Shown: positions 1-11,798 of the stretch, in pieces
How positions within the stretch are numbered: the first letter of the stretch is position 1
Layout of the letters: the number at the start of each line of letters is the position of its first letter
Assembly: GCA_029721435.1 (NCBI GenBank)
Contig: CM056573.1
Span: forward strand, 121,421,447-121,485,446
Source: Gymnothorax reevesii
Taxonomy: Eukaryota; Chordata; Actinopteri; Anguilliformes; Muraenidae
Direction: 5' to 3'
DNA length: 64,000 nt
Program-made: the position numbers and the translations under genes
Notes under the pieces: model-generated
What the model was told of the DNA's origin: nothing
What the model saw: the letters and a program-made list of their open reading frames with translations, nothing else
Database searches by the model: none

Positions 1-547
1 ACCCCGCTTAGGGCAGCCACAAGTGACGATGGCAGCTCAAGAACGCCACATCTGGTTACACCCTGTACGTGACAGATTCCGGACAGCAACCAAAACTGAT
101 CATAAGAGGAGGAATCTGAGATGATCGAGGGTGAGCCCTTTGTACTGTTTGACGCCGTCTGCGTGAGCAAAACATGCGTGCACAAGGGCCCTACAGAAAA
201 CCCATTTTTTGCCCATCAACAGGAGTAGGAACTCTTCACTTCTGACTGTGGGCACCTGCCTCTGTGTCATTTTTTGGCACTTTATTTCCCTGTTTCTGTC
301 TGAGAATGGGAAACAGGGATTGTCGCTGGCTGACCACGGTAAGGGCAGCCATGCGTAAATGGGCAAAAACTGGGTTTTCTGCGGGGCCCGCGTGTACGCA
401 GGTTTTGCTCACGTAGAAGGCATCAAACCTCTTTCCTCTTGTGTCTCACTAGAAAAGCAATAAAAATCAATTGATTCTTCAATTTGCCGCAAATACAGTA
501 CATACCTCACCTGTGCGTTTTTAATGGCGCTGAGTATTAATATCAAT

Positions 548-787
548 ATTAATTGCTTTTTCAGCCCTTTTTGTTTGCCTGTGTCCCAACTTTTTTGAGA
601 CCTGTTGCAGCTAGAAAATTTGAAATAAGCTCATTTTGAGGATTAAAATGTAAAATGTCTCAGTTTCAACATTTGAAATGTTATCTATGTTTTATTGTAT
701 ATAACATATTGTCTCATGCGATCTGAAAGTCATTTTGATTTTATTCACAATTTACATTGCGTCCCAACTATTTCGGAATTGGGGTTG
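548..787 (-). mobile_element. Tc1-like transposon, 5' end fragment
   Basis: About 240 bp matching the terminal inverted repeat of the larger Tc1-like copy at 35609-37722: the outer end ggaattggggttg with TA at 788-789, then the subterminal block read in reverse (gggctgaaaaagca in reverse complement). The rest of the element, including the transposase, is missing. Confidence 0.8.
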
Positions 788-789
788 TA

Positions 790-930
790 TTTAGCTGATG
801 CGTTTATCCAACTGTTGATCAGACAAAGCAGGGTACCCACCCCTATCGGGAGTAATCTGTGGTTAATAAGGGCCTTGTTCAGGGGCCCAACAGCTGCACT
901 GTTACACTAGCCCCACTGGGGTTTCAGCCA
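790..930. repeat. Dispersed fish repeat fragment
   Basis: Contains the phrase gatgcgtttatccaa followed by gggccttgttcaggggccc and aacagctgcact, a consensus I know from many teleost interspersed repeats. It directly abuts the TA of the Tc1 fragment. Family name not certain. Confidence 0.5.
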
Positions 931-1306
931 CAAACTCTCTGAGTCCCAGTCAAACAAGTTTTGTAATGTTTACCTGGTGTATAACTTTCCAGTGGTGATT
1001 GTGACCTCATTATTATACAGTGCATTACTGTATATTTCTTCAGATAAAAGTGTCTACTGAATAAATATAATGATCAGAGGCCACAGACATTCACATGCTG
1101 GAAGGGCAGCGATATCTCATGTTCTGAACCACACACTGTAATGAATAAATAAGCTTGGGTTCATACAAAGTTTAAGTGCGAATCACCTGATGCTTCATCA
1201 GGTTCACCCTGAGTAATACAGATCATATGGAGTATCATATACAGTATATAACATACTAGTATCTCACACTCACAATCCAAATGTGACATATTTTAGTCTT
1301 ACTTAC

Positions 1307-1362
1307 CGTGCCAGTTTACTGAGCCCCAAAACTCTCTTATTTGGGAGGTAGCCAATGTGGAC
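1307..1362 (-). CDS. gch1: GTP cyclohydrolase I, exon 3 (56 bp)
   Basis: Read on the minus strand this 56-bp exon encodes VHIGYLPNKRVLGLSKLA plus two bases of an Arg codon, a near-perfect match to the conserved core of GTP cyclohydrolase I, the enzyme that converts GTP to dihydroneopterin triphosphate, first step of tetrahydrobiopterin and pteridine-pigment synthesis. A 3' splice site (gccgcag after a C/T-rich tract, 1363-1398) precedes it and a gtaagt donor follows at 1301-1306. Length and phase match what I recall for human GCH1 exon 3. It joins in frame to the exon at 26810-26919. Teleosts have gch1 and gch2 paralogues; which this is cannot be settled from two exons. Confidence 0.95.
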
Positions 1363-1398
1363 CTGCGGCAGAGAGGTGGGGGGTGGGGGGAGAGAGAC
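1363..1398 (-). promoter_or_regulatory. Polypyrimidine tract and acceptor of gch exon 3
   Basis: On the minus strand an almost uninterrupted C/T run leads to cag just before exon 3. On the plus strand it is a G-run tract (ggtggggggtgggggg) that could form a G-quadruplex. This supports the exon start at 1362. Confidence 0.8.
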
Positions 1399-2205
1399 CG
1401 TGTGAGTATCTATCGTAATAGTGACAGTAAAAAAAAATAAAAAATGTATTTCTGAGTAAAGATACCTGCTCCATTAGTTACAAATGGAGAGCAATTCCAA
1501 ATGGAAGATTCATCATCCAGGATGATTTGGCCTACTCAGTAAACCCCTGCAGTATGAATCCTTGACAGAGCTTTGGTGATGCAGCTCAGAATTGTGGTAG
1601 AGTGCATCTGTGTGCCTCCTCCAATATTAGTGCATGACATGTCAAATCACGGTAGACAATGCTGGTCACAATGGAATGACATTGGGATAACAATGGAATT
1701 CTGCTGGCAAAAAATGGTTTTGTGAGGACACGAACACTGGAGAAAAGCATTTCACTCCAAAATTGGTCTGACAGATCGATGCCAGCTGACATGTATGCTG
1801 GCTTTAAGTGGCATTTTGTCAAATGAATGCAACCACTTGCAAGCACACAGAAATAAAACACTGAACGCAAACTTTCAAATATTAGTTTAGCCGTCATTTT
1901 CAAGTGACATAGATAAGGAAAATCCCTTAATTCATGCAAGGAATTATACCTTCTCTGTGGCTTGGAACAGACAGCCAGTGCAAGGAATTTTGTCTGATCC
2001 AATGTGCCTAAGCATGTATGAGTGTTTACTTGGTCTGAGATCAAAGACGAATTAATTAATCAAATAAGGAGAGGTTGAATTCCCAGCATGACTAATTGAG
2101 AGGCTGAAACACTAATACAGACAGACAGATCTAGCTGCTGGAGACGCAGCCTAGCTGAAAATTCCATTAGTTTGATTCCATAGTTTGATGATTAGTTTGA
2201 ATGTT

Positions 2206-2377
2206 ATGCTGGTTTAAGATGGTCAAAAACCGTGTTTTCAACATCATAAGCAGGTCATAACTGGACGAAGGTGGTTAAAGCTGATTTCTACTGTTGGGTG
2301 AAAGAAGGTGAAGCTAGTTAAGCTTGCAGAGTGACCTGGAGTCAGTAAAACAGTAAAAATGTATCTTAAACCAGCAT
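2206..2377. mobile_element. Short MITE-like element with 15-bp inverted ends
   Basis: A perfect 15-bp inverted repeat, atgctggtttaagat at 2206-2220 and its complement at 2363-2377, encloses 142 bp. The ctggtttaa / ttaaaccag theme recurs inside many small fish elements. No coding capacity; target duplication not clear. Confidence 0.5.
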
Positions 2378-4380
2378 GACCAGCTTAGGCAGTTTAAACA
2401 TAGAATTTACAGAGGGAGGAGGCAAAAAGACTATCAAAAAAAAAAAACCCATCAGAAAATGGGCACATGCAGGTCAGAGAAGGCTACTGATTCTTGACAA
2501 CCTCCCTTCACATTGGTACATTCTGCTTTGGGAAAAAAGAGTGAAGCTGGCTCTTGAAAGAGACTAGCATTATTGGAGGCATAGTGTTTACCCTGCATAT
2601 CCAGTTTCCTAAATAAGACTATTTCTGCAAGAATTACAAATCTAAGCTTTAGAATGATGAGTTTCACTTGACAAAAGGACAAATTTCCTACCGTCAGCAT
2701 ACTAATGATAACAGAGGATCATGCACAATGGCTGCAGAGCATGAGTCAGCATTATTCTAGCTGATAATAATGTCGCCAAATCACTTCACTGTTAAACTAG
2801 ATGCACATACACTGGAGATCTGACATGGGCCAGTACTATGAAATATGCAGTACAGTATTGTATAATTTGGATGGGCTCTTTACCATGAAAGTGTCATGAA
2901 GGATGCAAAACGAGCATCACTGGTTCTTTAATCTGTTATTTATCCAATCAAAAAGAAAACCAGGCCATCCTAGAAGTTAAGATGACGCTGTACCGTGAAA
3001 TCAAAATCTGTTCACAAATGGTGTTTGTAAATTAAAAAAAGATAAGAAAAATGAATGGGAGAAAACAATATAATATAAAATAATGAATAGTGAAATGATG
3101 TAAAAACAAGCCTAGATCCCCTTGTAAAATAAATAATTCACTAGGTGCAATGTCCGTATATCAAAAGCAGTTTAGGAAGAATGACCTTGAAAGTAGGGCA
3201 AATTGCCTCACAGAAAAGACAGCGCCTCTCCAAATAGCCCACCTAGCTTCTCCCACTGATCTCCTCGGTAACCAGCCAGAATTCCACACAAGTCAGGCAG
3301 ATGGAATGTGACAGATAGGGTGCACGCAGCTGTGAAACTTTGGTCATATAGCATGTCCATCCATTTTTTTCATAACAATTAAAATGAAAAATGTATTATT
3401 TAAAAAATGAAATTAACAAGTTAAGTTTTCGGCACTGTTAGACATAAGGTATTTGAAATATTTAGTTATTTGCTCACAAACTTCAGAAAGGATCCATTGG
3501 CTAGCTTACTACGTTAGACGAGGTGAAAGGCTGCTTTGTTTTTGGAGATTCTTGCCAAAAAAACACTGCAAGTGAACATGTGTCCAGTAGCTAGTGAGGG
3601 CAAACTGAATGCACTAAATGGTAAATGTTTATTCTTGTGAGGGATGGTCAAACTAAACAGATCACTGGCTCTGTAATTCATAAATTTCCAGCATAAAATA
3701 TGGCTAGATTCCATCAGGACAAAACTTGTTGTTTTACCAGCGCCTCAGGACAGTCATTCTTGATTGTGTATGATACACATTTCAAAAGATTATGTCCAGA
3801 GCAATGTAGCCAAATCAAGTATGAGATGGGCTTCTGTTATAAGGTGCACATGTATCCACAACATCAAAATGGTTCTCTCCCATCAAGAGTGACAAATAAC
3901 TACTAATATTAAAGTGAAAGGAAACCCAAGTTCATCTGAAGTGAATAGTACACAAAAACACTGCCCCTTTGGTTTTACAAAATATTTTTTTGGTATTTTT
4001 AGGACACAGCTGAACTGAACGATAAATACTTCAATATCCAGGTCGAAACACTCACAGAATACTCAATTTTCCCATTTACAGTGGCATCAAACATCCTATT
4101 GCTTTTTAGGGCAAGAGGTCCAAGAAACTCTCGGTGACCCAAACTGTCTGCTGTCTGCTTTCCTGTGAGTGTTGTAACACCCAACAGTGAAACACTCCAA
4201 TTTACTGGTCCGTGAAGAACCACATTCATCATTCAACAAATATGCTGCAAGAAAATCAAACAGACACAATTCTAGCTTTAAGTAACAAATTCACATACGT
4301 AGTAATCTTACAATGATGCAAGTTTGGCTGACCACATAAGCTAAAACATCAATTAGTTCGCTAAACGTGCTAACTGCACA

Positions 4381-4439
4381 GTTAGCCAAAGATCCCCAGT
4401 TCTGGGATCTTTGGCTAACTTTCCAGATCCCAGAACTGG
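4381..4439. repeat. Overlapping double palindrome
   Basis: Positions 4381-4396 and 4404-4419 form a perfect 16-bp inverted repeat with a 7-base loop. Positions 4396-4410 and 4425-4439 form a second perfect 15-bp inverted repeat that shares the first one's right arm. The two hairpins are mutually exclusive. Confidence 0.85.
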
Positions 4440-4544
4440 AAAGGAGCAAAATCGTCATTATAGCGAGGAACGATGACACCTGTGCTCATGTAAATACCCA
4501 CTGAAAATAATAAATTTGAAGACATTTTAGAATAAAAAAAAAGA

Positions 4545-4690
4545 TTACTATTTCTGCCAGTTTTTTTGCCTATACAATTTCCCATTCAAAGATAATACAT
4601 ACAATGAAAATGAGGTTTGACTCCACTGGAGCAGATTCATTAAAAAACAAAACAAATAAATAAAATTATAAATACAAAGGCAATGTGAAA
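4545..4690 (+). repeat. Dispersed repeat B, copy 1
   Basis: Shares with 11190-11425 the block cccattcaaagataatacat, then gaggtttgactccact and a tail aaataaataaaattataaa followed by aaaggcaatg. Same orientation in both places, about 80-90 percent similar by eye. Non-coding; class unknown. Confidence 0.7.
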
Positions 4691-4770
4691 AAATGTTAAA
4701 GAAAAGTAAGAATAACAAAAACCCCTGTGATTATTTGCAGAAGGAAACTGCAATTATTTCCCATAAAAGT

Positions 4771-4841
4771 GCCATTACCAGGAATCGAACCTTGAAAATC
4801 TCCCTTGCGGCGCAACATTCTAACCAATAGGCTGTGCCAAC
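4771..4841 (-). repeat. tRNA-derived SINE head or tRNA pseudogene
   Basis: On the minus strand there is a good RNA polymerase III B box (ggttcgattcc, 4781-4791) and an A-box-like block about 45 bases upstream (cctattggttagaatg). The total length, 71 bp, suits a tRNA body, but the acceptor stem does not pair, so it is not a functional tRNA gene. Confidence 0.55.
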
Positions 4842-5058
4842 TGACAATAATTTTATGGTCAAATTACCCATTTAACGAATGGATGAAGTAAATACGCACT
4901 GCACTGTTGTAGCCTCAGTATTTGTGCGGAATAGTGCAAAGATTCTGTCAGAAAACAACTTTGAAAATTAATGTTGAATATTTAGCGGAAAATTATTTGG
5001 ACAATACCTCAAACAAACTAGTTATGCGTTTATATTGTCGCGCTATTCAAGAATATGC

Positions 5059-5114
5059 AATGGCCCATGGTCTCAGTTTGACTCACTGGGAATGCAAGGC
5101 TGTAGCCCAGGCAA
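5059..5114 (+). repeat. Dispersed repeat C, copy 1
   Basis: The block aatggcccatggtctcagtt, followed by actcactggGAATGCAAGG-like sequence and tagcccaggca, recurs at 63732-63788 in the same orientation with few differences. Non-coding, class unknown. Confidence 0.65.
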
Positions 5115-5439
5115 GGTTTCTGCGATTAAGGTGGTTTAGAGTTCGTTGGAAACATCAGGACTCATAGAATCAAATGCCCATTGGCATAGTCTTACTGACA
5201 GCATCACAAACCAATCCCAGAGAGGAAAATACATTGCAAGCAAGCTGAATGCTAAGTAGCTGAGATCTTTGAAGCAATGCCCTGGGAAATAACATGCAAG
5301 GATACTGGCAGATCTAGTTTCATTATAACACAAACACAAAGGGCTAACAATAGCAAGCGCAGATTTACCCTCAAGCAGCTTTTTATTACAAAATATCAAA
5401 GGTAAGAATTTTTTTGCTCATCACTGTAGACTGTAAAGC

Positions 5440-5612
5440 CCATAGGTATGAGTGTGAAAGTGAATGGTGTGTGCGCCCTGCAAAAGATTGGCAACCTGTC
5501 CAGGGTGGGTCCCTGCCTCTGCCCGTAGCCAGCTGGGATAGGCTCCAGCTCGCCCCCTGACCCTAGTGAGGAATAAGTTGATATAGAAAATGAATGAATG
5601 AATGAATGTAGA
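5440..5612 (+). repeat. RTE/Rex3-type LINE or SINE 3' tail
   Basis: Carries the widespread fish consensus gcaacctgtccagggtg and agctgggataggctccag, ending in a (aatg)n tail at 5590-5610. This is the classic 3' end of 5'-truncated RTE-like retroposons. Fragments of similar sequence lie near 12990-13035 and 15800-15905. Confidence 0.7.
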
Positions 5613-6569
5613 CTGTAAAGTGTATGCCTGCAGTTCTTTGAGTGTGGTGTCGGTTTAAAATGAGAGGGCTCATATTGTTGGATTCTGTGGACTTTCCTCT
5701 TTCATTTGAGGTATCGTTTTTATGCATAGCACTAATTCAGGAGAAATTCTGGCTTCATGCTTATTTACTTGTTTGGTGCTTGAATTGTGTTCGTTTGAGG
5801 TAAAATGGTCAACATGAGTTTTTGGCTGGGTTTCTTAGCGAAATGTGGATATGCCGCATGACAATGTTGTGATTTGGAAACATGCTGTATTTATAATGCA
5901 TAACAACTGGCCCCCAGGACCGGGGCATAGGCCTTAAGGGGTTAAGCCAGGGTCAGACAATGTCACTGTCACATAATGGCCAAAGCGTTCCTCAGCCTCT
6001 CATTGGCAACCCCTACTGAGGGATACAAATATGGCAACCTACTGTTTTTTTTTTTCTTCAGTTTTTGTTTTTATTGTTTGGTTGCATTCTTGACATTTGA
6101 AGCATTGTACAACTACAAAAAAAAAAATCACAAATAATCCAAGTCATAAAGTCTGGACTCTATATGGGTACTTCTTTTATTTATCATTGATTTTGTGCAA
6201 AAGTTGTGTTTCATTTTAATACTCCCTTAATCATGGAGATGCAGAATAACTAGTGGAATGAGGAGCCATGGGAAATGAGATGTGAACTAGCTTTAGGCCA
6301 GCTAAACTGGTAAGATAGGCCACAACACTAGCAATCCAAATTAAATTTGACATTTAACTTTTAGGAAGGCCTTCACAATACTCCAAGTTTCCAACTAGTA
6401 ATGATTAGTGAAAAAATTTTGAATTGGCTCACTGGTATTGCATCCTAAACTCCTCTGGGTCACCGTGCCGCCCTAGGTTTGGCAGTATCTATCTGAGAGG
6501 TGGATGCCGGGAAAGGTCTAAGGTCAAAGTAGTAGGGGCCAGAGACACAGCCAAAGGGATGATGGTTCC

Positions 6570-6665
6570 AGCCCCAGGGTTGTCACAGCTGTTAGGCCCT
6601 TGAGCAAGGTCCTTAATCCCACACTGTTCAAGGGAGGATTGGCTCCTGAGGAATCCAATCTGATG
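6570..6665. repeat. Dispersed fish repeat fragment
   Basis: Contains cagctgttaggcccttgagc then aaggtccttaatcccacact, a phrase common in teleost interspersed repeats and related in wording (reverse sense) to the fragment at 790-930. No coding content. Confidence 0.5.
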
Positions 6666-7429
6666 TTTTGGATGCAAACATATGTTAAATAGCGAAATGA
6701 TTATTATTATTATTAATATTATAACTAAACAGTATGCTGGGATAAACCGCCTTTATGTGCATTAAATGTCCAGCAGGTGTCTTGAAAATATGGCAAAACT
6801 GTGAAGGGAAATAGCCAACCTATCAGTGTCTTAAGTCTTAAATCATACAGTTGATGAGCTGGTGGTCTCACGTAGACAAAAAAAAATGTTCTGCCATAAC
6901 TCACCAACACCAGAGTGCTCACACCAGTATAGGCCCCAAAAAGCCCACATGGCCAATAGACAGTTCCTGGTCCCTGGTCGTGGCTTCATGCATGCTTCAG
7001 AATTCAGCTTCTTCTGTTTGCCAAAGGCACCAGACTCTAGCTTTACACCGTGCATTAGTGTGGCAAACAAGGACAAAAGTGGGGTTTAAGGCCATAAACT
7101 ACAGAGAGGGCCCAGGCCAGTCATGGTATTGGTCCCGGCCTCAGAATTGGCCCATATTTTTTCAGAAGCAGCAGACCATAGAATCATTGCACGTTTCCAG
7201 TGAGGTTCACAAAACAGAAGCTCAGTCTAATGCTAATGCTGCGATCTACAGAGAGCTGCTTGGCCCTGTCGTGCTGTTGGAGGTGGTGGTGGATTTAGTC
7301 ACGCGTTCATGTCAACAGATTTACAAATGAAAGGCAGCTGTAGGCAGGAGACACTGAGGCAGCAGCTGGTTGAAGCTCCTCGCGTGATCAAAAGAGAGAG
7401 ACAACTGTCCCTATCCCAACACCCCTGAG

Positions 7430-7720
7430 CACACAAACATCTGCGCATAAACACACAAACACACACATGCATACTCGTGAACACACACTAATACACACAT
7501 ATGCACACAAACACACACCTACATGTGCACTGGCACGCACAAACACACACACATATGCACCCACGCACACAGACACACCTGTTCACACAAACACATACGC
7601 TCCTGAACATACATACACAAAAAAACACTCGTGCGTACACGTTTGCTCAAACACCCAACCGTGAACATACGGACGCACACGCACAAACACACGCATGCAC
7701 ACACAGACACATACTGTTCC
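7430..7720. repeat. Degenerate CA-rich tandem repeat
   Basis: About 290 bp of imperfect (ca)n with interspersed t and g (acacaaacacacac, acacatacgc). It creates long false open frames in both directions rich in His-Thr or Cys-Val. Confidence 0.85.
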
Positions 7721-9390
7721 ATCCCCCTCCAGAGCCACACGCTCTCCCTCTCCATTCAGATGTCAGCAACAATTTACTGAAACAGGAAGAGAGAAAGGGC
7801 AGCCCAGGCGTTCGCTGGTCCTCTCCTTGTCCCTCATCGATCCCGCCGCTGCTCTTCCCACAGCAAAGCAGTGAGCCGATGAACTCTCCTTCATCTGGTC
7901 AACTTCCTCACAGTTTCCGACAAATACCACAATTGATACAACACTAAAGAGGAGTCTAATTCTGCAATAGAATATGCTTCTGAATTGATTATGGGGGAAA
8001 AAAACACAGGGTAAATAGCATGTGTAATGTGCCAGTAAAAAAAACAACAAACGCTGCCTGTAAGATGCTTGGAGAGAAATAAAGAAGCGTAATTTTGTGT
8101 ATAGTGCATACACTGGGCCACATGCAAGAGCCAGTATATGAACTAATTTTCTCTTATTTCAGTTTGTATCCACAATTTTCTCTTATTGTGTTAGTACCCA
8201 TTGATTTCTAGGATTCATCAATGTTTTCTTATCTTTGCTCCTCTCTTGGGTAATAGAAAATTTTACAAGTGGTCAAGAGCTCGCTTACCAAGACAAGGGA
8301 AAAACATCCCGTTTATGCAGTCCACAAATTGTTTGTCCAATGCATGTGTTTTACATGCATATGAAATGTTTTACATTTCAGGAACGCAGAAAACAGATAA
8401 TATTATTTCAATGTTTTAGAGGAATTTTAATGATTGGATTGCTTAATTTGAGATTAAACAATAAAATTGATCCAATAATCCTAATTAAGACTATAAAACT
8501 CAGAAAGATCACATTTACTTTGTGTAAGTTCATTTGACAGTACTTCAATTTCGAGGCTGAAGTTCTTCTTACAGCATTTTTTTCGATGGCATCTCTCCAG
8601 TTGTTGTTCCAGAGTTGGCCATTTGCACCTGGCACAACAACTTCCCGACTTTGGTGTTTAGTGGGCATTATCTATACTAATTACAAAAAAAATCGACCAC
8701 GCACCTCCATTTGCATGTTGTGAGATTCATCACTCAACACACCTGGGCGGGTAAGAGCAGATTTCAATGGTAAGAACATTTGGTGCATCTGGAGTTGTCG
8801 TCTCCTATTTTCTTTCCTCTTCACAAAAAATAAGAGAAAATATAAGAGAATTTTGAGAAAATGTTGCTGCATGAGGCCCACTGTCTTTCAAAGGAAGATG
8901 CATAAAACGCAAGGTTTCATAGTAGGCTCTGGGAAATGAATGCTAGATGTTTTTGTGGCTCAAGGCGCAGCCAAAGTCGTGTGTAACATTAAAGTACAAA
9001 TCATTAGAATGATTTGAAATGATTAAAAAGCAGGAGATTTCACCAGTGACTCCAGTATTGAACAAAAGAATTTCAAAGAGAAATTCAGCAGCTGTAAATC
9101 TGTCTGTTCAGTATCTTGCAAAGATGGACATTATATTCACAATCAGCCAAAGGGCAATTAGTTGGCTTTTTTTTTTTTTAAATGGAAGATGATATTCTGA
9201 TTGGTCTATCCCACACTGTGCCCAAAAGACACATAAATTAATAATTAAACCCTTAAATCCAGCCCTAATGATCTTCTCATCACACATTTTTTTTAACTGG
9301 TCGTAATTAACCTAGCAAGGTGCATATGACCAGAACTATAATGGATTTCCATTAAATTCAGGATTTAAGGGGTCATATTTCTAAATATGT

Positions 9391-10290
9391 ATAGGGGACC
9401 CAAAAACTACTGGCACCTCTGACTGGAAATGCACAAAAAATACTTTTAAAAACCATTAAACATACATCTACAGAGAAACTCTAAATAATGATGTGAAGAA
9501 TTCTGTATGATATTAATGTTCCAATGGAACCAACCAAAATCACTGACTGATGTAATTAAAAATCAACTTCCTCCAAATACAGGTTTCACAATTAATGGCA
9601 CCCTTAAAGATTATTGTAAGTGACATCTACCAAAATTAAACCACGTGTTAAATTCCACTTTTTTAAGTTTTCTGTAAGTGTTAAGAAACTATATTGAGCC
9701 ATTGCATCACTTCCTGTTCACTAAGGTATTAACACACACGCACACACCCACACACACACACACAGTATCCCTCTGTCATCCAGCACCATGAAGGAAACAA
9801 AACAACTGTCAGTTCAAAAGGGGCAGATGGTCAAAGACCAAAATCTGGTAATGGCTACAAGAAGATTCACAAACAATGGAATATGCCACTGAGCACTGTC
9901 AGGGCAATTATTAAAAAATTCCAAAGATATGGAACTGTTGAAAACCTCAAGGGTACAGCACCCAACCGCATCCCCCTCCCCCATCCCCTCGCCCCCAAGA
10001 TGCTGAGGCAGAAGCATCAAAATCCCCAAGAATCACTGTGATGGAATTGCAGGCCTTGGAGGCATCTTGGAGTCACCAGGTCTCAAAAAGCACCATCAGG
10101 CGCCACCTCTACAACCACAGGCTCTTTGGAAGGGTTGCCAGAAGAAAGCCTTTTCTGAAAAGAAGACACACAAGGAAATGCTTGGAGTTTGCCAAACATC
10201 ATTTAAATTATGACTGGAGCAAGCTGCTTTAGTCAGATGAGATCAAAATTGCACATTTCGGTCAGATACATCAACGGTATGTTTAGCGTC
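9391..10290 (+). mobile_element. Tc1-like transposon fragment with (CA)n insertion
   Basis: Begins with an untranslated Tc1-type leader (ggggacccaaaaactactgg at 9395) and runs into a transposase N-terminal region. A (ca)n microsatellite sits at 9728-9765. The 3' half of the transposase and the right terminus are absent after about 10290. Confidence 0.65.
9788..10285 (+). pseudogene. Tc1-like transposase N-terminal relic
   Basis: Reading frames in pieces encode a start region (MKETKQLSVQKGQMVKD), a paired-type helix-turn-helix (LSTVRAIIKKFQRYGTVEN), then KSTIRRHLYNHRLFGRVARR and a broken first catalytic block (SKLL, stop, SDEIKIAHFG). A stop replaces the Trp just before the catalytic Asp, and there are frameshifts near 9890-10030. 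Defunct. Confidence 0.75.
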
Positions 10291-10414
10291 AATAGAAATA
10301 CAGTAGGATATTCAAGTTCAGCCCTGGAAACAAAATGACCACAGACAGTAAATTACTGCACTGATGACTATATCCCTTTGCATCATTATGCCGGGGGAAT
10401 AGTAATACATTGGA

Positions 10415-10640
10415 CGGTTCTTAGCCCAATTTAAGTAGTTTCTCTGCAATCTCCTTTGTTGTTTCCTTTGCTTGATGCAGGCCAATAATTTCACCCCTGT
10501 AACATCTTTTCCAGAACCACAGGATACATCTCCCAACATGATTTTTTAAGAAATAAGGATGTACTCACTGCATTAGTTTGGGTTAAATAACTTGCTGCCA
10601 GCTGAAACCAGGTGGTGACTTTTTTGGCCAGGCAGTGTGA
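10415..10640. mobile_element. Tc1-related MITE fragment
   Basis: Contains caggccaataatttcaccc, gggttaaataacttgctgcc and the end ggccaggcagtg, which I recall from the flank of a widespread teleost Tc1-like element. No transposase remains. Left boundary uncertain. Confidence 0.5.
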
Positions 10641-10649
10641 TTGTGTGTC

Positions 10650-10800
10650 TTTATACAGCCGAGAAAATTACAATGACATTTTTCACAGTAAATATATTTC
10701 TAATGGGGCTATTGACATAAAATTTTCACCAGATGCTGGTAACAATGAAAGTAATCCACACATGCAAATAAATCAAAACAAATATTATTACACCTTGGGG
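10650..10800 (+). mobile_element. Tc1 terminal repeat fragment (same family as 43100-44997)
   Basis: The block agtaaatatatttctaatgg, followed by ggctattgacat and ttttcaccagatg, is the terminal inverted repeat of the Tc1 element at 43100-44997. Only about 150 bp remain here, without the outermost bases. Confidence 0.75.
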
Positions 10801-11189
10801 ATTTTTGTCCTGGTGAAAAAATCAGCGTATGTCACTGAGTCAGAGTAAATGAAGATGGAACACTGCATAAATGAAACATCTTTTTGCACCAAACAAAATT
10901 TTGCTTTATTCTGTTGTAAAATGATTCAGTTGCAGTCTGAAACGCTAAAAATTACAGCACGAAATCTCACCGTCATCTGTGCCAAAGTTTATCCTAACCA
11001 AGTAAATCAGAGAAAATTAGACAGGTTTTAGTTTGGGAATGTCTAGGTGGCCTCTCCAAGCTGAGACTGTGTGCCGTTTCATATTCCTCAGATATCAAAC
11101 AGTAGAACTTATATGTCACTACAGGCATACATTCCATCCAAATACAAACACTTTAATTTTTTGAATTTTAATTTTTTATTATTATTATC

Positions 11190-11425
11190 ATTATTTCTGC
11201 TAGTTTTGTAGCCTGTACTATGGAGGGTGATTTGTGCCATAATTAAATACAATACACACATTGAAATACAATGCACTTATTGAAATGCAATACACATCTT
11301 GAAAATACAATACATGTGTAGCCCATTCAAAGATAATACATACAAAGTAAATGAAGTTTGACTCCACTAGAGCACATTTATTCAAAGAAGAAAATAAATA
11401 AAATTATAAATTATAAAGGCAATGG
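11190..11425 (+). repeat. Dispersed repeat B, copy 2
   Basis: Second copy of the repeat at 4545-4690. It additionally holds a short internal array of an aatacaatacac-type unit (11250-11315), repeated about four times with variation, which the first copy lacks. Confidence 0.65.
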
Positions 11426-11798
11426 TGGTTTGGGCCACGAAACGCCCTTAATGGGACTCCACCTACGACAGTGTAAAAGTGCTTAGCGGTCCACCGTTAG
11501 GGCAATATTTGCAATAGGTTTAAAATCCTTTGATTGTAAATTCGGTGAACAAATACCAGCATATACAGTTGGCCTCGAGAGTCAACGTTGAGAACCACTG
11601 GATTAGTGCATACCGCCATGTCGAGAGGATGCTGTTTTCCTGACTGTGGAGGGAAAATTACTTTTTTATGGACTTCCAATAGAAGACAAAGCTAAGAATG
11701 TGTGGTTTAAATTATTTTTTATCACTTGGGCGAAACCCATACAACAGCTGTGTCGTGGTTGTCCCTCGGATCCGATAATGACATTTGCATTCTGCAGC

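Larger units (their letters stand above)
1..1306 (-). other. Intron 3 of the gch gene (partial)
   Basis: Begins at the exon 3 donor (1301-1306) and runs off the window. It contains a Tc1 end (548-787) and a dispersed repeat (790-930). Exon 4 of this family is only about 32 bp; I see no match to its IVEIYSRRL core here. Positions 1-547 show nothing recognisable. Confidence 0.8.

Noticed and set aside
1..1300. Search for gch exons 4-6
   Set aside because: No IVEIYSRRL, QERLTKQIA or MVMRGVQK-like coding found in intron 3 sequence.
4771..4841. Functional tRNA gene
   Set aside because: B box is good but acceptor and D stems do not pair; better called SINE-like or pseudogene.
7467..7947. Long His/Thr-rich frames in both directions
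   Set aside because: They are translations of the degenerate CA repeat.
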